A stretch of 7,824 bases of DNA from Acidobacteriota bacterium (GTDB lineage Bacteria > Acidobacteriota > Terriglobia > UBA7540). Where the stretch lies: NCBI GenBank assembly GCA_021780055.1, contig JAJXZM010000234.1, forward strand, positions 1-7,824, given 5' to 3'. A program made the translations under genes and the position numbers. This document shows, piece by piece, positions 1 to 6,481 of the stretch. The notes under the pieces were generated by a model, which ran no database searches, had not been told where the DNA came from, and saw only the letters and a list, made by a program, of their open reading frames with translations. Numbering within the stretch: the stretch's first letter is position 1; each line of letters begins with the position of its first letter.

Positions 1-762
1 GGTGTGCAATGCGGTCAGGAGCGTCGAGGCCTCGGATGACTGACCGTCATACAGCAATGCGAGTGCCAGGTTATAGCGGCTCTCCCATGTCGGATTGAGC
101 GAAGCAATTCGTCGGAAGCAGTGGACAGACTCAGCATAAAGTGCATGCTGGCTGAGAAGAATCGCGATCCGATATTCCCGTTCCGGCGGAATCTGGTTGG
201 CATTTTCCAATTGCTCAATACGGCTGGCGGCCTCGTTTGCATGCCCCGTACGAATCTCTGCTTCGACGAGACTCGCGCCGGCCTCCGGATCGTTGTCGAC
301 TAACGTCCCTGCACGAGATGCCTCCGCGAGCGCGTTCGCATCGTTGTTCGTGGCGAACGCAAGCAGCAAAAGATAGAAATGGACAAAATTGTCGTTGGGA
401 TCCAGGCGAGATGCTTCGCGTAACTCAGGTTCCGCGTGAACATAATCCTTCAGATTAAAAAGATTGAAACCTAAATTCCTATGCGGCGCCGCCTGCAAGG
501 GCTCGAGGCGAATTGCACTGCGATAATGGTTGTCGGCTTCCTCGATATGACCGAGCTTGGTTTCGGTGATTCCTAGAAGATTTTCAATTGTGGCATTCTG
601 AGGTGCAGTGCGATGCGCCTGCTCAAGCTTGACCAGTGCCTGATCGAAGTGGCCTTCACGAATCAGCTGCACCCCCTCGTTCATCACTGTAGATTGCGCA
701 TTCAACGAAGAGACGTAGGCAATGAAAAGAAACGCAGACGCGACGGCTCGATACTGGATCAT
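1..762 (-). CDS. Exported TPR protein, 3'-truncated by the window edge
   Basis: Reading the minus strand from the ATG at 762-760, the frame stays open for 254 codons to base 1, so the C-terminus is missing. The start is set by a Shine-Dalgarno match GAGGGAG (776-770) seven bases upstream, and by overlap with the stop of the preceding TPR gene (ATGA). Residues 1-22 look like a Sec signal peptide: Arg5, a hydrophobic core around VASAFLFIAYVSSL, then NAQ|S. TPR-like helix pairs follow: about 27-58 (NEGVQLIREGHFDQALVKLE), 59-92 (LLGITETKLGHIEEADNHYR), 94-126, 160-190, 195-225 and 226 onward (YNLALALLYDGQSSEAS). TPRs are protein-protein interaction scaffolds, so the product is probably periplasmic or envelope-attached. 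No catalytic domain is visible in the part present; one could lie beyond the edge. The partner is unknown. The gene is certain from frame, ribosome site and signal peptide; its specific role is not. Confidence 0.88.
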   Translation of the reverse strand, partial: MIQYRAVASAFLFIAYVSSLNAQSTVMNEGVQLIREGHFDQALVKLEQAHRTAPQNATIENLLGITETKLGHIEEADNHYRSAIRLEPLQAAPHRNLGFNLFNLKDYVHAEPELREASRLDPNDNFVHFYLLLLAFATNNDANALAEASRAGTLVDNDPEAGASLVEAEIRTGHANEAASRIEQLENANQIPPEREYRIAILLSQHALYAESVHCFRRIASLNPTWESRYNLALALLYDGQSSEASTLLTALHT

Positions 763-2648
763 CGTTTGACTCCCTCGTTTGCGGCGTCATTGGAGGAAGG
801 TCCAGCCAATTTTTCGTTCTTTATGGCGGCCACTTTGGCGAACTCTTGAGCTGCCTCCGCAGTCTTGCCATCGCTGCGAAGGACCAGCCCCAGCTGATAG
901 TGCGTGGAGCCGTCGGCGTCATGCGCAAGGGCACGCCTCAAGACCGCTTCGGCCCGAACGTAGTTCTTTTCCATCGCATATGCCCGGCCCAGTTGCGGAT
1001 AGGCGGGCCAGAGATCGGGCTTGCTGCGGATTGCCAACTCGAGATGCGGAATTGCTTCTCCGGCTCGGTCTTCGGCTACAAGAACGGCGCCAAGTTCGCC
1101 GTTCGCTTCGGGATGTCCCGGATCGAGTTGCAGTTCCCGTGTGAGTTCGGGGAGTGCATGGTCTGCATCGCCGTGTTTCCAGTAGAGGTGGCCAAGCCAG
1201 AAGTGGACATCGGGAAGGTCAGGCTTGGCGGCGGCTACCTCGAGATACTCTTCCAGCGCCTTGTCGTCCTCCTCGCGCGCAACGTAGAGCTGCCCGAGAA
1301 GTTGATGCAGCTGGTAAGAATCTGGCGCGACAGCAAAGAGCCTTGCAATCTGCGCCATGGAGATTTGACGACGCACAACAACCAATTCGTAGCGGGCGGA
1401 AAGATCTCCCGGATGAAGTGCCAACCAGCGCAGAAGAGCGGCCTCGGCTGCTTCATAACGGTGCTGATGTATCGCATCCATCGCTTGACCAAAGACAGTT
1501 TTGGGCTGCTTTTCGATTTGCGGAGCAGGCCCAAGCCGCTCGTAAGCTCGGGCAGCGGCTTCGTTATCCCCTGATCTTGCATATAATCCCGCCAAGGCAA
1601 CTTCTCTTGCGACGTTTGACGGTTGCATCGCCTCCAGCCTCTGCTCTGCTGCCTGACAGAGGGCGAGAAGTTCGGCGTTCGCCCCGTTGGCAGAGATGCG
1701 GTCCCCCACAGGAAGCCCCAGTGCGTCAAGAGCTTCACTTTCGTCAATTTTGAGAGCTTGCTCAATGCGGGAAATTCCCTCTGGCAGCTGCCCGGAGAGA
1801 ATCAGCAACTCTCCAGAGCGTGCCAGGACAGTTGCCGAATTTGGAGACAGGCTACCCGCCTGGTCAAGCTGCTCTAACGAGGCCGACAGTTGAGCTTGAT
1901 CGAGAAATACCTCAGCAAGATCGAGATGCGCTTCAATTGAGTGCGGATCGCGCAGAATGGCGCGGCGAAGATGCCCTTCGGCCTTGGGCCAATCGTGCTC
2001 GGCAGCGTACAAGCCCGCATAGATTCGGTCAGAGATGGCTGTTCCAGCGGATTCTTCCAATAGCTGCTCCGACTGCTGCTTGGCAGCCTTGCCGTATGCC
2101 TCGCCAAGAGCGAAAAGCAGATCGGGGTCGTCAGGAAACTGCGAGGCAGTTTTTCGCAATTGACTCAAAGCCGCATCCAACTGCCCTTCGTCCCAAAGCG
2201 CCGTTCCCAGCCAGCTTTGGGCCAATTTTTCGTTCGGGTCTTGACGAACGGCCTCGCGCAGAAATGTTACTCCCTGGGCAGGCCGATTCAGTTTCACCGA
2301 ATCGATTCCGAGCCAGAGGCTCACTCCATGCATGCCGGGTCTCAACTTTTCGGCTGCGGCCAACGCGCGTGCAGAATCTTCAAATCTGGCTTGGGCGTAG
2401 TAGACCAGCCCAAGGTTTACGTACACCTCGGGTAATCCCGGCTGAAGGCGTAGGACGGTCTGATATTCATGCGCGGCCGCATCGAGGCGGCCCTGCTGCT
2501 GCGCCTGCTGCGCAGCGAGGAAGTGTTCCTCTACTTGGGCTTGGATCTTTGAATTTCCAACCTGCGCGGTGCCGACTGACGAGAGCGCGCATACTATCGG
2601 AATCACTCCAGCAAAACATAGAAATCGCCGGCAGCGGAAGCGAAACAT
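759..2648 (-). CDS. Exported multi-TPR protein, about 629 aa
   Basis: A long frame made almost wholly of TPRs. From the ATG at 2648 the protein has an Arg-rich n-region (MFRFRCRRF), a hydrophobic core (LCFAGVIPIVCALSSVG) and a likely cleavage near TAQ|VG at about residue 28, so it is probably periplasmic or envelope-associated. Repeats start near residue 36 and run through about 280 (for example YVNLGLVYYAQARFEDSARA). A less regular middle follows (~310-380), then a second well-formed block at about 440-610 (HFWLGHLYWKHGDADHALPE). I estimate 13-15 repeats. There is no enzymatic motif, so a scaffold role is the safest call. An in-frame ATG at 2687 would add 13 residues. Neither start has a clear Shine-Dalgarno, and 2648 is preferred because it gives a normal signal peptide. 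The stop overlaps the next TPR start. The terminator at 2752-2796 separates it from the receptor gene, so it probably has its own promoter. Confidence 0.9.
   Translation of the reverse strand: MFRFRCRRFLCFAGVIPIVCALSSVGTAQVGNSKIQAQVEEHFLAAQQAQQQGRLDAAAHEYQTVLRLQPGLPEVYVNLGLVYYAQARFEDSARALAAAEKLRPGMHGVSLWLGIDSVKLNRPAQGVTFLREAVRQDPNEKLAQSWLGTALWDEGQLDAALSQLRKTASQFPDDPDLLFALGEAYGKAAKQQSEQLLEESAGTAISDRIYAGLYAAEHDWPKAEGHLRRAILRDPHSIEAHLDLAEVFLDQAQLSASLEQLDQAGSLSPNSATVLARSGELLILSGQLPEGISRIEQALKIDESEALDALGLPVGDRISANGANAELLALCQAAEQRLEAMQPSNVAREVALAGLYARSGDNEAAARAYERLGPAPQIEKQPKTVFGQAMDAIHQHRYEAAEAALLRWLALHPGDLSARYELVVVRRQISMAQIARLFAVAPDSYQLHQLLGQLYVAREEDDKALEEYLEVAAAKPDLPDVHFWLGHLYWKHGDADHALPELTRELQLDPGHPEANGELGAVLVAEDRAGEAIPHLELAIRSKPDLWPAYPQLGRAYAMEKNYVRAEAVLRRALAHDADGSTHYQLGLVLRSDGKTAEAAQEFAKVAAIKNEKLAGPSSNDAANEGVKR
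770..776 (-). promoter_or_regulatory. Ribosome binding site of the downstream TPR gene, inside the upstream gene
   Basis: GAGGGAG on the minus strand ends seven bases before the ATG at 762. It lies within the last codons of the upstream TPR gene (around the C-terminal NEGVKR). With the ATGA stop/start overlap this points to translational coupling of the two TPR genes, and it decides the start of the downstream one. Confidence 0.7.
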
Positions 2649-2700
2649 GGATTGATAGTAGTGTATTTTCACGTCACTGAATCCCATTGCGTGATCTTGT

Positions 2701-2728
2701 ACAGTGTTTTTTCTAATAGATTCACTGT
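2701..2728. promoter_or_regulatory. Possible operator: inverted repeat ACAGTG-N16-CACTGT upstream of the TPR genes
   Basis: Bases 2701-2706 (ACAGTG) and 2723-2728 (CACTGT) form a perfect 6-bp inverted repeat with an A/T-rich 16-base spacer, 53 bases before the proposed TPR start at 2648. A further ACAGT on the minus strand lies at 2745-2741. The spacer contains TATTAG on the minus strand, a poor -10-like match with no convincing -35. The position suits a promoter/operator, since the upstream gene is closed by a terminator, but six-base arms can arise by chance. Confidence 0.25.
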
Positions 2729-2751
2729 CCTGCTGTCTGGACTGTGCATCG

Positions 2752-2796
2752 GGTAAAAGTAAAATGCTCCCGGACCTCGCTGAAGAGGTCCGGGAG
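2752..2796 (-). terminator. Rho-independent terminator of the TonB-dependent receptor gene
   Basis: A perfect 12-bp GC-rich stem (CTCCCGGACCTC at 2767-2778, complement at 2785-2796) encloses a 6-base loop (2779-2784). On the minus strand it is followed by a T-rich tail, CATTTTACTTTTA (2766-2754). It begins 54 bases after the receptor stop codon at 2850. The plus-strand side has a weaker T-run, and no plus-strand gene is visible to need it. Confidence 0.88.
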
Positions 2797-2849
2797 TGTT
2801 GGATTGTTTTCGAACGTCGAACGTAACAGGGCTGGTTCGTCCGGTGCTA

Positions 2850-5800
2850 TCAAAAGGTGATCCGCAGGACGCCCTGGATGTTTCTCGGGCCATAAGCAAG
2901 GCCCGAAGCGTTCCCGAAGTTTGTGTTGGTATTAACCAGCGGGTCGCAAGTTTGCGTCAACGAGGCACTACACGTCACTGACGTGTCAAAGCCGGTGAAT
3001 CGGTGCCGGTTGAAGACGTCGAAAAACTCCACGCGAAAGTTGGTCTGGACCCGTTCGGTAAACATTGGGATGGCCTTGTTGACGTTGAAGTCCTCGCTGG
3101 TGTTGAAGAGTTCGCGCACGCCAAGGGCGCGGGGCGCGTCGCCAAAGGTGAAGTTGGCGGCTGGAGTAAAGGCAGCTTGATTTAAGAGGCGACTCTGGCC
3201 CCAGACATATTTTCCGTGGAGCGCGTTAAAGCTCGTTCCGGAAACGATGTTGGGACGGCTGGATGAACCGGTTGCGCCTTCGCCTCCGCCAAAGATGCCC
3301 GAGGTCCAGCCCGGCGAGGTTACGCTGAGTGGAGTACCGCTTTGATACCTCTGGACGGCGGCAATTGTCCATCCACCAGCCAGCGCGTTGACGACTCGCC
3401 CCTGATTGGCAAACTTCTTGCCTTTTCCGAAGGGCAGATCGTAAGTCCAAGCCAGGACGACGCGCTGCGGGATGTCGAACTGGCTGAGGGCCTTTTCAAC
3501 CTTCAGGTTGTATGTGTTCAGGGCGCCGGAAGTGCCGTTACCTTCCCAGGCGGCCTCGGTCGGGTACTCCGAGTCGGCGTTGGTGAGGTTCTTCGACCAA
3601 CTGTAATTGGCCAATACGGTGAGCCCGTTGCTGGTCTGCTTGGTTACCTGAACCTGCAGGGCATTGTACGTGTAATCGCCGAAGGGATCGTCCATGGTCG
3701 CGGAATCCACCGTGACGGTTCCATACTGCGGGAAGGGACGCAGTGCCTGAGACACGGTGCCGTTGAATCCAGGAAATGGAGCTGCAACCACGCTCTGGCC
3801 CGCACATGCTGGGTTGCCAACCTGATTGGCAATGTTGACTTGCAAACATGCGCCACGCGCCTGGTTGGCTGGGAGTCCCTGGTTGGGGTCATGGAGGAAT
3901 GCCTGCAGGTGGTCGCCATGAGCGCCGACGTAGGCCACGTCAACAATGGTCTGGAAGGGCAGCTGGCGCTGCACATCGAGGGTCCAGTTTTGGATGGTGC
4001 CGGGGCGGTCGACTTTCGACTCGAGGAAGAGAGCGTTCCCCTGCCCATTCATGACCGTGGGGTCGATGAAGGGAGGCAGCTTGCCTGGATAGGCACTGAT
4101 CTGCGAGAGCACAACAGCCGGGGTCTGAATGCTGGCCGGGGTGGGGTAGGTGTAGCTGGAGAAGAAGCCCTGACTGTCGTTTTCGGCGAAGCCTCCGACG
4201 CGTTGAGTGGAGAAGTAAATGCCGTAGCCCGCGCGGATGACCGTGTTGGGATCAACCGAATAGGCGAGGCCGACGCGAGGGCCAAAGGCCTTTTTGAAAA
4301 TCGACTGTGAGGAACTGCTGCCGAGGCGTCCCGGGCCGCTGCCTTGGAAGACGTAAGCGCCAAGGAGCCCGCCTGCCCCCGGGTTCGGCAGGGTTGGGTC
4401 CACATATGACATGCGGTTTCGCGCCTCGGTCACCGGAATTGGCATATCGTAACGCAAGCCAAGGTTGAGGGTAAGCTTGCTGTTGACCTTCCAGTCGTCA
4501 GAGGCGAAAACGGCAAAATACTTGGCGCGGAATCCATTTGTCTGGGGGATGGCAATAAACGCGTTTGACGCTGCGCCAAGATAGAAGCTGGCGAACCCGA
4601 AGCCGGAGTTGGTGTCAATGGGACTGCTGGTGGGGCCGCTGGTGAAATTAAACTGGCCGGCGCTGCCGGTGAGCAGGTTGAGGTTGAACTGCGCCGCGCG
4701 GAATTCGCCGCCGAACTTGAAGCTATGACGGCCCTTCTGCCACGAGACCGCGTCGTCGTATTGAAAGACGTTGTCGTCGAAGACGTTTTGACCATCGCTG
4801 GGGCTGTTGATGCCATTGCCGGGATAGTTATAGCTGAAGCGGGGGAAAACCGCGTCGCCTACGCCCTTGAGGCCGAACTTGGTGGCCCAGTTTCCACCAT
4901 AGCCGCCCTCTCCCGAGGTTTCGAGGCGATGGCGGCGAGTGAAGCCGGCGTTGAAGTGGTTCAACATGGTGGGCGAGATGAAGAAGTCATAGCCCAGACG
5001 CACATATTTGTTGCCCTGGATGTTGCCACCGGTGTAAAGCGAGCCCAATGAGGAGGTGCTTACATAAGGCATGTTGCCGGTGAAGTAACTGACTGAGAGC
5101 TTGTTCCGCGCGTTGATGTTTTGGTCCATGCGGATGGACCACATGTCAGCCTGCTCTTTGTTGGAGCTGGTGACATTGATGTTGTCGTAAGGGCCGGTGG
5201 CGCCGGAGGGGGCGGAGGGCATGACCTTAGAGGAGGCGGCAAAGACCGAATCCGGGGACTGGGTGATCTTGTTGTTCGCATAAGCCTGGCATGGCTGCCC
5301 CTGATTGACGCCGGTGCAGGTCGTGTAATCATAAAGGATGTGGGCCTCAAAGGTCTGGCCGCCGATCGTCGTGGGCTGAGCAAGGGCAGAGAAATCTCCT
5401 CCGAGCATGGCCTGGGTGGGGGCTGATTGCAGCGATATCCCCCCATTGCTCTGCCGGAAGCCCTCGTAATTGAAGAAGAAAAAGGTCTTGTCTTTGCCGT
5501 TGTAGAGCCAGGGAACATGCACCGGCCCTCCGAAGCTTGCGCCAAAATCGTTCTGGGTGTCGATGGGCTTGGTTGTTGAGTTTGGCCCGAAGACGGCGTT
5601 TTGGTAATTGTTCAGCCAGCTGTTGGCATCCAGGACGCGGTTCTTGAGCAGGTCGTACGCCGAGCCGTGAAAGTCGTTTGTTCCTTGCTTGGAAACGAGA
5701 TTGACCACGCCGCCGCTGGCGCTTCCATACTGAGCGTCGAAGGTGTTGGTCATCACCTTGAACTCGGAGACGGCCTCGACGCTGAAGCCATAGGTGACCT

Positions 5801-6455
5801 GCATGTTGGCCGAGGCGAGCTCGGTGGTGGCGCCGTCGAGCAGGATGTCGCCACCCCCCTGTTGCCCGCCACTGAGCTTAAAGTTTCCGGAGGGTGGCGA
5901 GGATGGGTTGTTGCTCATGGTGCCGGCAAATCCGGGCGAGAGTGCAGCAAACTCGAGCGGGTTGCGGATCTCACCGCCGAAGGGCAGCGGAAGCGATTCC
6001 AGTACATGGGGCGACATCGTGAAGCCTTGATCAGAGGATTCAGTCTGAAGGTGCGAGGCATCGCTATTAACGGTGACCGACTGTGTGGCCGCTCCTACTT
6101 TCAGTGCGGGATTGACGGTCGCCGTACTGCCCACGTACACAGTGATGCCGCTTTGCGTGAATGACTGGAACCCCGGAGAAGTTACTGTCAGGGTGTAAGT
6201 ACCAGGCGGGAGCTCGGGAAATGTGAACAAGCCCTGCTCGCTCGCGATTGCTGTATAGTGACTGCCTGTGCTTGTCTCTGTCAGATCAAGGGAGGCGCCG
6301 GATATATTTGCGCCGGTTGTGTCTTTCACCGAGCCGGTCAAAGTACCTCTGGCCGATTGGGCGACGGCGGGGATGCCGGCCATCAGGCTCAACGTCAACA
6401 ATAACCAGACCGCCAGATGCCACGGTCTTTGCGCCGTGCGACTTTTGTGGTTCAT
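2850..6455 (-). CDS. Oar-like TonB-dependent outer-membrane receptor with N-terminal carboxypeptidase-regulatory-like domain, 1201 aa
   Basis: This is an outer-membrane barrel protein of the large TonB-dependent/Oar-like type. Residues 1 to ~33 are a signal peptide (basic start, core LAVWLLLTLSLMAG, cleavage near PAVAQ|S). Residues ~36-120 form a CarboxypepD_reg-like beta-sandwich (RGTLTGSVKDTTGANISGA, ELPPGTYTLTVTSPGF). Residues ~135-260 are the plug, with the family signatures GGGDILLDGATT and AQYGSASGGVVNLVSKQGTN. The rest, to 1201, is a long beta-barrel ending in IQGVLRITF with the terminal Phe used for outer-membrane insertion. Length is typical for the acidobacterial version. I see no clear TonB box. 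The start at 6455 is preferred over an in-frame ATG at 6476 because AAGGAG sits seven bases upstream of it and it begins a clean signal peptide. The gene follows the MFS gene by 26 bp and is closed by a terminator. The mature protein has six cysteines in three close pairs. In related proteins substrates are oligosaccharides or other large molecules or, for Oar, secreted proteins; here the substrate is unknown. Confidence 0.95.
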   Translation of the reverse strand: MNHKSRTAQRPWHLAVWLLLTLSLMAGIPAVAQSARGTLTGSVKDTTGANISGASLDLTETSTGSHYTAIASEQGLFTFPELPPGTYTLTVTSPGFQSFTQSGITVYVGSTATVNPALKVGAATQSVTVNSDASHLQTESSDQGFTMSPHVLESLPLPFGGEIRNPLEFAALSPGFAGTMSNNPSSPPSGNFKLSGGQQGGGDILLDGATTELASANMQVTYGFSVEAVSEFKVMTNTFDAQYGSASGGVVNLVSKQGTNDFHGSAYDLLKNRVLDANSWLNNYQNAVFGPNSTTKPIDTQNDFGASFGGPVHVPWLYNGKDKTFFFFNYEGFRQSNGGISLQSAPTQAMLGGDFSALAQPTTIGGQTFEAHILYDYTTCTGVNQGQPCQAYANNKITQSPDSVFAASSKVMPSAPSGATGPYDNINVTSSNKEQADMWSIRMDQNINARNKLSVSYFTGNMPYVSTSSLGSLYTGGNIQGNKYVRLGYDFFISPTMLNHFNAGFTRRHRLETSGEGGYGGNWATKFGLKGVGDAVFPRFSYNYPGNGINSPSDGQNVFDDNVFQYDDAVSWQKGRHSFKFGGEFRAAQFNLNLLTGSAGQFNFTSGPTSSPIDTNSGFGFASFYLGAASNAFIAIPQTNGFRAKYFAVFASDDWKVNSKLTLNLGLRYDMPIPVTEARNRMSYVDPTLPNPGAGGLLGAYVFQGSGPGRLGSSSSQSIFKKAFGPRVGLAYSVDPNTVIRAGYGIYFSTQRVGGFAENDSQGFFSSYTYPTPASIQTPAVVLSQISAYPGKLPPFIDPTVMNGQGNALFLESKVDRPGTIQNWTLDVQRQLPFQTIVDVAYVGAHGDHLQAFLHDPNQGLPANQARGACLQVNIANQVGNPACAGQSVVAAPFPGFNGTVSQALRPFPQYGTVTVDSATMDDPFGDYTYNALQVQVTKQTSNGLTVLANYSWSKNLTNADSEYPTEAAWEGNGTSGALNTYNLKVEKALSQFDIPQRVVLAWTYDLPFGKGKKFANQGRVVNALAGGWTIAAVQRYQSGTPLSVTSPGWTSGIFGGGEGATGSSSRPNIVSGTSFNALHGKYVWGQSRLLNQAAFTPAANFTFGDAPRALGVRELFNTSEDFNVNKAIPMFTERVQTNFRVEFFDVFNRHRFTGFDTSVTCSASLTQTCDPLVNTNTNFGNASGLAYGPRNIQGVLRITF

Positions 6456-6462
6456 TGTGTGT

Positions 6463-6468
6463 CTCCTT
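6463..6468 (-). promoter_or_regulatory. Ribosome binding site fixing the receptor start
   Basis: AAGGAG on the minus strand (6468-6463) lies seven bases before the ATG at 6455. It falls inside the seven-codon extension that the alternative ATG at 6476 would give (MLKRRHT), so it argues for the shorter protein. Confidence 0.8.
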
Positions 6469-6481
6469 TTCAGCATTGTTC

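Noticed and set aside
15..242. Minus-strand frame of 75 codons near the left edge
   Set aside because: It is out of frame with the truncated TPR gene, which is open from 762 to base 1 and has a ribosome site, signal peptide and TPR pattern. This frame is a shadow of it.
846..1574. Plus-strand open frame (242 codons) opposite the TPR gene
   Set aside because: It lies entirely within a well-supported minus-strand TPR gene and its translation shows no family signature. Other plus-strand frames at 1820-2680 and 5601-6164 are rejected for the same reason.
2811..2824. Tandem CGAACGT CGAACGT
   Set aside because: Only two 7-base copies are present, between the receptor stop and its terminator, with no associated element. 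It is probably chance.
2669..2899. Small minus-strand frame of 76 codons spanning the receptor 3' end and the intergenic stretch
   Set aside because: It overlaps the receptor C-terminus out of frame and runs through the strong terminator hairpin, with no ribosome site or recognisable product.
3342..4310. Long plus-strand open frame (322 codons) opposite the receptor gene
   Set aside because: It is fully antisense to a gene with clear domain signatures. The product has no recognisable domain, and it is explained by G/C-rich third positions of the minus-strand gene.
6453..6476. Alternative start for the receptor seven codons upstream (MLKRRHT)
   Set aside because: The only good Shine-Dalgarno (6468-6463) lies inside this extension and is correctly spaced for the ATG at 6455.
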